Shown here piece by piece: positions 47,101-58,000 of a stretch of DNA of 64,000 bases (position 1 is its first letter; the number at the start of each line of letters is the position of its first letter). The DNA is from Agelas oroides. Its lineage: Eukaryota > Porifera > Demospongiae > Agelasida > Agelasidae. The DNA lies in NCBI GenBank assembly GCA_949130485.1, contig OX422185.1, forward strand, positions 10,266,118 to 10,330,117, read 5' to 3'. The notes beneath the pieces are model-generated. The model was not told the origin of the DNA. It did no database searches and saw only the letters and a list, made by a program, of their open reading frames with translations. Made by a program: the position numbers and the translations under genes.

Positions 47101-49901
47101 TGAATGTGAACAGAACACTCAAAGTACTGACTCTGCATAACTGTGGTCTTGACATTGCAGTGGCCACTCACATATTCAGGTCACTAGAGCACAACCCCAA
47201 CTTGGAGGAACTTGACCTATTTGGCAACACTCAACTAGCAGAGGGTGATGATGAAAGTGAGGCAGTGGGTTGTGCAATTGAGAGAATGCTAAAAGTTAAC
47301 AAAACACTCAAAGTATTGAATTTAAGTGGTTGTCAAGTTATGGATCCAACAGCTCAACATATTACAAGTGGACTGACCAAGAACACATCACTTGTGACAC
47401 TTGATATGGGATCAAGCAAACTAAGTGGCAGCTGTGCTGTGTCCCTTCTCCGGCAGACATCCACTACTTTGAGTATTGCTGTAGGTATCCTGGGGTTTAG
47501 GAAGGTGAAGATGGACAGAGGGACCATATGGTGTGCTGTGGATGACATAGGTGACGTAACTCCTGAGAACTGTGTGGAATTCTTCAGAGCACTAAATGAG
47601 AGTGGCATGCAGGTGTCAATGCTGATTGTAAAAAATCTCACAGATCAAACAGCCAAGCATTTCGCTGTTGGGCTAGCCAAAAGTTTGTCAGTTCAGGCAT
47701 TGAAGTTGATAGGTTTCACAATCAGCAACACTGGTGCAGTGAGCATATTCAGATCACTAGAGCACAACACCAGCCTGAAAGAGCTTAGCCTAACAGGGAA
47801 CAGTCAACTAACAGAGCGTGACTGTGAGGTAGTGGGATGTGCAATTGAGCGGATGCTGAATGTGAACCGAACACTCAAAGTGTTGAATTTAAGTGGTTGT
47901 AGTTTCACAAGTGAGCATGCTTTAGCTCGGAACTGCTCTGTGAAAAGAGTAACCTTGCGTTCAAACCAAATTGGCAGTGCTAGTGCAGTGAGCATATTCA
48001 GATCACTAGAGGACAACACAAGCCTGGAGGAGCTTGACTTATCGGAGAACAGTCAACTAGCAGAGGGTGACAACGAGGCAGTGGGTTGTGTAATTGAGAG
48101 AATGCTGAATGTGAACAGAACACTCAAAGTACTGACTCTGCGTGACTGTGGTCTTGACATTGCAGTGGCCACTCACATATTCAGGTCACTAGAGCACAAC
48201 CCCAACTTGGAGGAACTTGACCTATTTGGCAATAGTCAACTGGCAGAGGGTGATGGCAGTGAGGCAGTGGGTTGTGCAATTGAGAGGATGCTAAAAGTTA
48301 ACAAAACACTCAAAGTATTGAATTTAAGTGGTTGTCAAGTTATGGATCCAACAGCTCAACATACTACAAGTGGACTGACCAAGAACACATCACTTGTGAC
48401 ACTTGATATGGGATCAAGCAAACTAAGTGGCAGTTGTGCTGTGTCGCTCCTTCAGCAAGTGACCACTCATCCCACTCTGGGCATTGTAGGCCGGCTGATT
48501 ATCCTGGGAGTTGGAGAACTGAAGACAGACAGAGGAGCTATATCATGTGTTGCAAGTGACATAATTCCTGAGCACTTAATCGAGTTGTTCAGAGCTCTAA
48601 ATGACAGTGATATGAAGCTCTCAAAATTGAAAGTAAAAGATTTCACAGATCAAACAACTGAGCTCTTAATTATTGAAAGTCAGTCAGTTGAAACATTAGA
48701 CTTGAAGCAACATGAAATTAGCAGTGGTGTTGCTGTTGATGTATTCACATCACTAGAACACAACACCAGCCTGGTTGAGCTTGACCTATCAGGTAACAGT
48801 CACCTAGCAGAGGGTGATAGTGATGCAGTGGGTTGTGCAGTTGAAAGGATGTTGAATAAGAACAGAACACTCAAAGTATTGAATCTAAGTGGTTGTCATG
48901 TCCCAGATCCAATAGCTAAACATGTACTAAGTGGACTGACCAAGAACACATCACTTGTGAAACTTAAAATGGGTTCATGTAATTTAAGTAGTAGCTATGC
49001 TGTGTCCCTTCTTCAGCAAGTGATAACCTGTCCCACTCTGAGTAGGGTAAGTGTAGGTGAGATAAATGTTCTTGGAGTTGGGAGAGTGACACTGGACAGA
49101 AGAACTGCAACCGTATCACTATTATATCATGCAGGTGACATGATTTCTGAGAAATGTGTGAAATTTGTCAGAGCTATAAACCATAGTGGTATGGTCACAA
49201 AGTTGAATGCCCGAAATCTCACAGACCAAAGAGCTGAGCACTCAGTTGAGTTGGCTGAAAATCTGTCAGTTCAAGCTTTGGACTTGAAGCATAACAAAAT
49301 TGGCAGCACTGGCGCAGTGAGCATATTTAAAACACTGCAATACAACACCATTCTGGAAGAACTTGATTTATCATGGAACTGGCAACTAGCAAAGGGTAAC
49401 AGTGAGGTAGTGGGTTGTGCACTTGAGAGGATGCTGGATATAAACAGAACACTCAAAGTATTGAATCTAAGTAATTGTGCACTTGACACTGTAGTGGTTA
49501 CTCACATTGCAGCTGGTCTAGTACAGAATGATACTCTCACTGGACTAAACATTGGAGACATTACAATTAGTGCACCAAGAAATAACATCTGTAGTGAGGG
49601 ATGGGTGCGTATGTTCAAAGCACTCCACAGCAACACGTCTCTAGAGAAGCTGAACATCAGTCACAACAAGCTGGAGACAGAGGGGTCAGTAGCATTGGCT
49701 GAGATGTTGTCATGCAACAAGTCACTGACTGAACTGAATCTTAGGGGGTGTGATATCCCTGAGGCTGGACTCAGAGAGATAGCAAGAGCACTGTTCCAGA
49801 ACACCTCAATGCAGACACTCAGGTTACTGAACCCACAACATAAGACGTTTTTTGAAGCAGAGTTCGAGAGACTCAACAGAAGTGAAATCATCATGCACTA
49901 G
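41125..49901 (+). CDS. NLR-type receptor: Death domain, NACHT, giant LRR array (one frameshift)
   Basis: Exon A (41125-41379, phase 1 at both ends) encodes a Death domain (NWYLLGVQLGI, LDVIERNYPRD, ATYGKLARALAAVGKR). Intron 41380-41533 is GT-AG. Exon B runs to the stop at 49901. Its first frame (41542-43947) has the NACHT ATPase: Walker A GAPGVGKS (residues 120-127), Walker B VDGYDEL (196-202), sensor-like VLVTSRPY (about 227), and FLHLTIQEFLAARW. LRRs of ribonuclease-inhibitor type follow (LEELDLSGNSQLAEGDS, TLKVLNLSGC). One missing base at about 43918 (GAGGC-GTGGG against GAGGCAGTGGG in sister repeats) moves the rest into the second frame (43920-49901, 1,993 codons). Ignoring it, NACHT plus LRR would be about 2,790 residues, several times a usual NLR. 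It could be a pseudogene, an assembly error, or a polymorphic allele. NLRs are cytosolic sensors that oligomerise through NACHT; ligand unknown. Confidence 0.85.
44650..48470 (+). repeat. 1,197-bp (399-codon) super-repeats within the LRR exon
   Basis: The landmarks GCQVMDPTAQH and DVTPENCVEFFRALN recur at exactly 1,197-bp spacing: near 44934, 46131, 47328 and near 45160, 46357, 47554. A fourth, shorter copy follows (CQVMDPTAQ near 48333, 1,002 bp on) that lacks one LRR pair and has an in-frame 9-bp loss (SEHFTNALARNC becomes SEHALARNC). Neighbouring copies differ by only scattered substitutions in the stretches compared. The unit is an exact multiple of three, so each duplication keeps the frame. 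Confidence 0.92.
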
Positions 49902-50133
49902 GAGACTTACGATTGAGACAAAGTGGTGATACCGATCATTACAACATTTCATGTATGTTGAGAGATTTTGCCAGTAAACTGACCTATAATATTGTTCAAA
50001 GGCATGTTTCCATGGTAAACAAATGTATCAGGACTGGTTGGACTGTAACTCAGAGCTTATGCAATCACGGCACAAGCTGAAAAATTGTACCCATGCAAGT
50101 GGAAAGACAAAAAAAAAAACAATCTTTATAGAA

Positions 50134-50670
50134 CACATTATTTTTTGTACCGTCCCATTCTCTTTTGCACAATTTTTGATATTTTGTGCAAAATCTTTAG
50201 CAAAGTACAAAAAGTTAAATAAAAATCTTGTAAATATTTAGCATGCTGCCTAAATTTAGGCAGCACATCATCCAAAATTTTAGCAATAAATGCCTGTAGA
50301 TTTGCATTATTTTGCTTCAAAATTGATGAGATGCCTAAATTTAGGCACATCCAGACACAAATTACACTACAGGTGCCTAAATTTAGGCAGGGCATATTTA
50401 TGTGCACCATTTAGACTACCTCCATAGTATGGCTGCCTAAATTTAGGCAGGCACTGCTAAAGATTAGCTGAAACTGAAGACCTTATAAAATATGGCTGCC
50501 TAAATTTAGGCATCCTTATGTACTTGAAATTCGCCCAAAGTGCCTAAATTTAGGCAGCTTCACTAAAGATTTGAACAAATCAAGCCATTTATGGAGAAAA
50601 ATCCTAAACATTTAGAGAAATAAGATCAAATTCCTACAAAAGAGAATGGGACGATAAAAAAGATAATGTG
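50134..50670. mobile_element. 537-bp TIR element with six identical 16-bp palindromes
   Basis: Ends CACATTAT...GTCCCATTCTCTTTTG are inverted repeats of about 35 bp. The flanks TTATAGAA (50126-50133) and TTATAGTA (50671-50678) match at 7 of 8 positions, suggesting an 8-bp, hAT-like duplication. Inside, TGCCTAAATTTAGGCA occurs unchanged at 50247, 50332, 50374, 50434, 50497 and 50541 (spacings 85, 42, 60, 63, 44). It lies 233 bp past the NLR stop codon and contains an AATAAA at 50218-50223. Confidence 0.85.
50218..50223 (+). promoter_or_regulatory. Candidate poly(A) signal for the NLR gene, inside a MITE
   Basis: AATAAA 317 bp after the NLR stop codon, the first clear one I found downstream. 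It belongs to the six-palindrome element, so if used it was donated by the transposon. Confidence 0.3.
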
Positions 50671-50740
50671 TTATAGTAAAGTATAGCATAGTATAATATA
50701 GTATTGTATAGCATAGTATAGAATAGTAATAGCCATAAAG
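50671..50740. repeat. TATAG-rich microsatellite
   Basis: Degenerate TATAG/TATAGCATAG units just past the MITE. Confidence 0.75.
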
Positions 50741-51361
50741 TGCTGGCATTTGCCATCTATTTTGACCTACCTGTCCTAGGCTAAGAGGACTGGTTTAACT
50801 TTGATACCACAGATGGAAAGAGTTTTTATGAATACAAATTTGTGCGATGCACGTCGTACAAAAAGATAACTATGTTATAGCTAATATGGCTGGAGTGAGC
50901 TTGAGGGACCACAAGTTGTAGGGTGTTTTTATATACCGAGTGGTATAGAGAGAGTCTTTGACTGTGATTGGACAGGAGGGTACGTGACTCTCCCTGTAAG
51001 GATAATAAACACAAGTTCAGAGTTTCTCACTGATCAGATAGAGTTGGTATGCTGAGAGTTTCAAGAAGAGTAGCAGAGTCACGGCTTCATGATTTAGAAC
51101 AGATCTTCAGAGCAAAAGATTTTCAAGTGCTTGAATGTCCTATCTAGGTGCAGGTCCCAGATTGAACAAGCACAATCCAGGAGTGGGGCCTGGTTAATGC
51201 TATATAAATGTTTAACCAAGTTGTGTGCACTGGAAAATTGATGAAAGTTTCTGCAAAGCTATTCCAATGAACTTTCTCATTCTCTTACAAATTAGGCCAA
51301 CATGGTGGGACCATGAGAGATTGGTACAGAAGGTACTTAGTAAGTGCATGAGTGTTACCAA

Positions 51362-51470
51362 GAGCCTCATTCCCAAGCCCCCTCATTTTTTGTTCTTCGG
51401 TTTTGCATTCAGTACAATACACGCAAACTGATTGAAGAACAAAATACAGTGGAGGCCTGGGAATGTGACT
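51362..51470. mobile_element. TAGCC-family foldback element, degenerate
   Basis: Left part (AGCCTCATTCCCAAGCC, then TTTTTTGTTCTTC) pairs imperfectly with the right part (TTGAAGAACAAAATACAGTGG, GGCCTGGGAATG). Sequence near 40127-40250 shares the left half. No target duplication detected. Confidence 0.55.
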
Positions 51471-51589
51471 AGAGGTCAGTAGCTATATCTGGAAGGATCT
51501 GCTGCTGCAGTTTCCTAGAGAAAAGCATATAGCAGCACTTTGCAAGGTTTAGGGTGAGATAGTTGATAGCTAACAAGGAACATGGAGAA

Positions 51590-51810
51590 GTGATATCCCT
51601 TTGAAGATATGTGTAGTCCATGGGTTCCTGATAATTGAATGTAGCGCAATGTCGTCAGCATACATGGCAATTTTGCTATGTAGCATAGTGTTTGATGCTC
51701 TGGCCATTGATGCACACAAGGAACTGACTCTTGGGGTATTCCAGAGACAGCTGGTAAAGGATTGGGTTGTGCACCACCAAACATAACTGAATTCTGTTAG
51801 AAAGATAATT
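51590..51810 (-). pseudogene. Reverse-transcriptase relic (motifs B-C)
   Basis: The minus strand shows SGIPQESV and, in another frame, YADDIALHS, i.e. the RT motif B and catalytic motif C of a LINE, separated by frame changes. Opposite orientation to the RT relic that follows. Confidence 0.6.
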
Positions 51811-51850
51811 ATAATTGCTTGTGTTACACCTATTCCCATGTCACATAATC

Positions 51851-53068
51851 AATCCATTCCTGAAAACTTTTGCCCAATATCCTTACTCTCAGTGCTGAGC
51901 AACCTCCTCAAATGTGACTGATCAATGGCACAGACAACTCTAGATATCTGCTGTGTGTTCTTTGATTACAGCAAGGCTTTTTTATTCAGTTCCCCCCGCT
52001 GCAAAAGCTGAAAAACATCAATGTCCATCCACACATTCTCAGATGGATCACACACGGTGGTCGACTGGACTGGTGGACTGGTTTAAAAATCATTTTTATG
52101 CTCACTAATGAAAAATCACCTGTACGGTTGCATTTGGAGACATAGCCACTTTCCTTCACAGACTCTAGCAAGAATATTTAATAATTAGATGACATGAAGC
52201 ATGTACACTCAATCCTATAAAGCCTACTTGGCAAGCCTTGAGGCATCTACCATTGGCAATGCAGGTGTCGCTTGGAATGAGTCTTATTGGTTACTTGATT
52301 ATACTTGCAGATCGATAACACTTACAGATTAGGCACTGTAGTGTACTCAAAGCGCAAGTGTACAAGTCGTTCATCCAACTGCAAGTGTCATATGTAGCCA
52401 GTAACTAGTAGTCTCATGTAGCCAGACTCGCCGGAAGGTCGTGAGAGTCTGGCTATGCAAGACTAAGTGAATAGACCCTTCAGTAAAGACTCTTGTACTC
52501 AGACGGTTGTCGACACCATAACACTGAAGGAGAAAGTTACAGTTGCACTCAAAAGTAAAGCAAGGCCTCACTACTTTCGTAGCACTACAGTTATTTACTT
52601 CATGTGAGAGAATAGTGTGTCCAGGTTTATAAAGACTAAAATGCATCATGTCTAAACCTACAGGAGAGTGAGGTCTCATAAGAGAGCACAAAAGTGATTT
52701 TTAGCCCAAAAAATGTCAGTCCACAAGTCCAGTCCACCAGTCCAGTCCAGTGATTGTAGACTACCATCACACACTACCTCTGTAAGAGAAGCCAGTATGT
52801 GTGTGTGAATGATGTATCCTCAGGCGTACTAGCTGTAGCTAACTTCTGGAGTACCACAAGGGTCTGTACTTGGGCTACTCATATTAGTTTTCTGACATCA
52901 CAATGGTCCCATTGTCAGACGACACTATGTCACTCTATGCTGATGACTTAATGCTTTACCGCCCTATTTACTCAGCAACTGATTACCATCTGTTACAAAT
53001 GGACGTTGACAACCTCTGTGTATGGTCTGACGATAAACTTCAATCCTCAGCAAGATACCAGTAGCTAT
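51851..53068 (+). pseudogene. LINE reverse-transcriptase relic, interrupted by a MULE-like element
   Basis: Pieces in order: NFCPISLLSVLSNLLK, VFFDYSKAF (motif A), a break at the MULE-like insertion (52056-52765), then LCKRSQYVCVN, SGVPQGSVLG (motif B) and DDLMLYRP (motif C). Several stops and frameshifts; clearly dead. The sequence on both sides of the insertion joins into one RT segment. Confidence 0.78.
52056..52765. mobile_element. MULE-like non-autonomous element B, 710 bp
   Basis: Perfect 9-bp duplication ATCACACAC at 52047-52055 and 52766-52774. Left end GGTGGTCGACTGGACTGG, right end (minus strand) GGTAGTCTACAATCACTGG, followed by repeated CTGGACT units and GGACTGACA. The right end closely matches the left end of element A (GGTTGTCAATAATCACTGG). 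Confidence 0.85.
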
Positions 53069-53390
53069 TAGCCTGCCTGCAATTCTAGTGGGAACTGGGA
53101 TTGTTGTAGTATGGGCAGGGATTGGTGGTAGAGTTTACAGGAACTGATGTCTAGATGCCCTGGAAGGATTATTTGCACTGAAATAGATTATTCTGGTTGG
53201 GGCTGCTTACCATGTCCATTTTTCAGGAAGAAATCAGCTTGCAGTTGCATGCAATTCGGTTTTCATAGCACTTGCAACATTCATTGGTATCTTAACCTAC
53301 CACATCTTGCAGCAAACGTGGCACACCAAGCTGTGGAAGACTTATAGGGGTTTAACATACCAAACACCATGCAAACTGCATCTGAATGAA

Positions 53391-53502
53391 CCTGCAAGTG
53401 CACAATCCCACAGCAAAGGCTTTGTTAAAATCTCTGCTTGAAGACCCTGCATGTGCACAATCCCACAGCAAAGGCTTTATTAAAATCTCTGCTTGAAGAC
53501 CC
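53391..53502. repeat. Tandem duplication, 55-bp unit, two copies
   Basis: The unit contains GTGCACAATCCCACAGCAAA and ends CTGCTTGAAGACCCT. Copies differ by a couple of bases, so the duplication is recent. Confidence 0.85.
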
Positions 53503-54465
53503 TCACAATCCAGCCTTGCATTTCTGAAAGAGTAGCATGATTGTGTAGTTTCTATTCAATGGAGAAATTAGAAATTATAAGGTATGTGCATAGTAGTCAT
53601 TTTCACCATGGTTATTTTGCTGCCATAGCAACATATTATTGACAATCAGCTGATACTGTATCTGAATAATTGTACGTAATTAGAGCCTTGTTTCTAGACC
53701 TTACCACCAACTAGCTATTGACCAATGCATGAACACTCAATGAACCACATAAAAGACAGGCCTGAATGGTTTGTTTTGTGTATGGTTTTGATAGTTGAGT
53801 GCGGTAATCATGACGTAAGTAGTTAGGTTTGCATTTGGTACAGTAATGAATGTTGAACAGAAGATGCAATATGCAGACATTAGAGAGTTTTATTTATAGT
53901 CAGGGTTCGGATTTTTTTTTTTTGGGAAGTGCAATATTTCATCATTGTAAAGAATTGAGATAAGTCATGATCATTATTTACAGTACAACCTAGTCTAGCC
54001 TACTATATACACATTGTCCAAGGAATTCATTCAGAAAATAATCATTTCTGATTTCTACCAAGGGAGAGGACGGAGCCGGGTTTCTGATACTTAGACTTGT
54101 AGAAAAAAAGATCACAGCTCAAAAAGGTTGTAAATGACTTGTAAACTAATCAAAGGTTAATGTCAACATTTTACATTACAAGTAGTTACAACTTGTAAAC
54201 AAGGGTTGAACAGAGGGTAGAGTAAAATATTATGTCTGGCTAATGGTGTAGCCCTGTTCCCAGCCTCTCATGTGCAGCTTTCCTTGCTTGCTAATAGTAT
54301 ATGAAAGCTAGGTGAGACTCTTAGTGTAGCAGACATGCACTGATTGTACAGGACAAAATACTTAGCGCAGCTGCAAATAAAAATTAACAATGTCCCAGAC
54401 AAAGATACAGTTACATTGTCTGTGACAAAATGGTAATGTTCGTATCATCTAAATTGGTACAAACC
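53503..54465. other. No gene recognised
   Basis: AT-rich non-coding sequence with a short poly(T) near 53915. No exon, RNA gene or transposon end identified. Confidence 0.5.
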
Positions 54466-54512
54466 TAACCTCATTCCCAGGCCACTGCCAAATTGGCCTG
54501 GGAATGAGGTTA
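54466..54512. mobile_element. 47-bp TAGCC-family micro-element
   Basis: TAACCTCATTCCCAGGCCA on the left pairs with its complement on the right around a few loop bases. The flanking 9-mers GTACAAACC and GTGCACACC match at 7 of 9 positions, the duplication length of this family. Confidence 0.65.
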
Positions 54513-55002
54513 GTGCACACCATGCACTACTGCATGTTATATTCCCAGTCTTGATGGCTGCAATTCTATTGAGTCTGCCTCCAAGACCAAGTACAAGTAT
54601 GAACATTCTGGGAGCTAGAGTCTCAGACTTCCACTACAGTTTGTAACTTTACTGCTTCAACTAAAGAGTTCAGTCATAATCAGATCAAGAAAGTGGGAGC
54701 ATAAAAAATTTGGATTGAAAGGGATTTATGAAGACCACAATAACAGTAGATTATAACAGTAGATAATAACATTGGTTGCTAATTTGATAATAATTATATG
54801 ATGTGTACATAAAATTAATATCAGACAGTGTCAGGGCTTGCTATGATAAGACACAATATTTAGTAGCGCATATATGGCATGTATATACTATATCTCAAAA
54901 TATAGTATATAATATATTACTATCTCAAAGGTGATGTGGAGACTGACAAGGCACTATAAATTATCAACAGGGATAGTAGTTTCTGAGCACATATTGCCCT
55001 CC

Positions 55003-58000
55003 TTAACTGCTGCCACTGTCAGTGTCTAAGTGCGTATCAGAGGAATTGTTCCTGCAATCAGTGATTGCTTGACTCTCTTTAGCATCCATGCCAGTAACAC
55101 CCTCCTCAATGCCCAGCTCCTGTCTGTCCACTGTTGAATTCCAAGTCCCAACAGCATTTAATTCATTACCTGAAATCAAGGCAGATGCTTTAGTAAACTT
55201 CATAAGCATTCAGGCCATTATATGTAATTGCAAGCCTAAATGACACTCCAAGGTGTTGCGAGCCCAAGAAATTCGACTTTGTTCACCAGACTGTATCTCG
55301 CCGGGAGGCGCTGCGGGCAGGGCACAAGACTAGTGTGTGACCTGGGTGGCAGCTCATCATCATAAGGTGTCAGAGTCCACCAGCCCAAGAAATTCGACTT
55401 GGTTCGCCCATATTGTAGCTGGTAAAGTCTTAACAGTACTGCTCTGCACCGCTCCTCAGGCTCACTGCCAGAATATTATGTACTTCAAAATTCACATAAC
55501 GTGCTCTTACGTATAATGTACCTTTTGCTGTTGATGTTGCAATCATTTTGGTATCATCAGTGCTCATAGACTGTAAAATTGACAAAATTGAAAGCTTGAA
55601 ACAACAACAATTCAAGAGAGCATAATAAAGATCTTACCGTTGACATTGCAGAAGATGTAGGAGCCTTCTTAGTCATGGTACCAGTTATAGAAGTTCGCAT
55701 GGTTGACCTGAAGGTTGAACTGGCCTTGCCACGGAGAAACTTGGCATGCGAGCTCTGCCACACCTATACACATGTAATATCATACCTTTAAAGGCCATTG
55801 ATTTTAAGACAAAAGTTTGCACAACTCTTACCTTCTCACTTCTCAGAACGTGAAAAAGAAAGATGAACACTCCCTACAAATAGAGGTAATTGACAACCTT
55901 GATACATCATGTCGAAACAATTAATTTGCATACTGACCAGAAACTGTCTGTGTGCTACACAGATTACAGATCGTAATACTATATGCTTTTCAAAGAGGTC
56001 CCCGAACAAAAAACGGTCTGCAATATTATATTATTAGTGTACTTGGAACAAAAAAACTACCTTAACTGAGAAATACCTGTAAAGAGTTGAAGATGGTGAA
56101 GAGCCATGCAAAAACGGTCGTGTTCTCATTCACAGCAAACAGTCCAAACACCCAGGTCAGTCCCAGAATGGGTAGCAGGACAATAGTAGCTTTGAAGAGA
56201 GGCCTGGAACACAGTTAAAAAGTCAGTAAGATCCATGTCTTGCTAATCCGCAGATTTTTATTAATATGCTTACGAATTGCTAATCCAAACCATGGGCTAG
56301 AGTCAGAATGAAAATAAGCCTATATAAAGGTTCCTTGGCATGTGGGGAACAGCATGCAAGCAGCTTCAATCACATGCTCTTTCAATTAAGTGTATTAGTT
56401 TGTAAAAAACATGTACAGCATTTAATTTCTTTAGGCTGTAATTAACACAGCTAAAATTAGATGATGCTAGTTCTGCTTAGCGTCTGAGGCATTGCATGGT
56501 TAAAGAAAACAGAAGATGTTGCTGTCCTATTAATTTTTGATCCCAACATACTAGGGCCTGAACGAATGTACTAACATTCGAACATTCGTTTGAATCTCCA
56601 AACGTTCGAAGGTAGAATTATATTCGCAAGTGGCCAATTTCTAATCAATGCACACCCCACGTGCAATCTTGCAGGATGGTGGATAAAAGTTTCAGGCCTT
56701 CGGTGTAACCAAGTGCAGAATGCGAGGCGGAGAGATGCTCCCGATACTAGCGGTAGACTGGCGATCTTTAGCAGTGAGGGACGAGGAAGCGGAGCGCTGG
56801 CATGTCCGGTCGCTGCCAGCGGTCAGTCCACCCCACGGTAGACACTTTCGTAGACAGCCGAGTGGCTTAAATATACTTTTAAGTAAATATGCATTGTGCA
56901 TTCGTGCAGAAACCACAAGTACACCCACGTTACATAATATCTTGATTCTACCGAATGTTGTTTGAATGATAGTTACCGAACATTCGAATGGGGATTTCGC
57001 CCATTCGTTCAGGCCCTACAACATACAAATGTGCATGTTTTCTCAGAAGCCTTGCATAATGACTGGTTATATAGTACATACACACACATATACATACATA
57101 CACAATATATACCCCATATATACTATGTATAAATTCTATCTCATAATTAGAGGTTGCTCACTTGGCATTCAGCATCAACACAATCATATTACTCACTTGA
57201 AGATCTCATAACTCTCCTTGAATTTAGAATCATTATTTCTCCTCTTTACTTTGGAGTGAATTGATCGGTAGACTGTCGCCAAAGCCAAACAGAGAAAGAA
57301 AACATTCACCTATGAAAGAAGGAGTGTCGTTTTCATGTTCTGTACAATCACTTTCGATATCTATTCCAGGGTATAAGAACCAAGTGGTTTGGTTATATGA
57401 CATACTCACTGTAATGATTGCAAGCATTGGAGCCACAAACGCCCAGATTACTCCATTCTCAGTTGACAACCAACAGCTGGATGTGATGAAAGTAATGAAA
57501 ACAGTAATGATGAAAGTAGGTTACATAACAATAATCAACTTGCTTGGTCAGTGATCAAGTTACTGAGGAACATCCTCATATTACAGTGGTCACAAATTTC
57601 AAATGCATGATACTGGTAATCTTTAGCCATAGCCGTGTAGCTTTATGTGATGAGTGATACATGTCATGAGTTAACCCTGTTATATTCTATACTTGCTATC
57701 CTGTTTTGTCATAGAATCCCTGAAAACAGCGCACTTTAACTTGCTCATGGTGCTATCAAGTACTTGCCGAGTTATTAAGCTTACAATGTAAGATTTCCAT
57801 CAGCATCTGTTACTCCATAATCTGAGGTCCGTACCCCAACTGAAACCACAACTGGTATAACAGGCAAACCTGAAGAAACACACATAAGATTGGTTCAATA
57901 TCTACAACTGTATATGTGTGTACAGTTGACTTACACTATGCTAACATTCAAGTGAGAGTAACAAATTGTTGTGATTTGGGAACCTCAATCTTAAGCTCTC

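Noticed and set aside
43838-49894. Minus-strand ORFs repeated every 1,197 bp under the LRR exon
   Set aside because: They are antisense shadows of the LRR coding sequence; the periodicity comes from the super-repeat.
43920-49901. Treating the 1,993-codon frame as a separate gene starting at its first Met
   Set aside because: The Met falls inside an LRR unit, there is no promoter or acceptor, and one missing base explains the split.
50247-50556. Six regularly repeated palindromes resembling a CRISPR array
   Set aside because: Repeats are 16 bp, spacers vary from 26 to 69 bp, and the array lies inside a TIR element in a eukaryotic genome.
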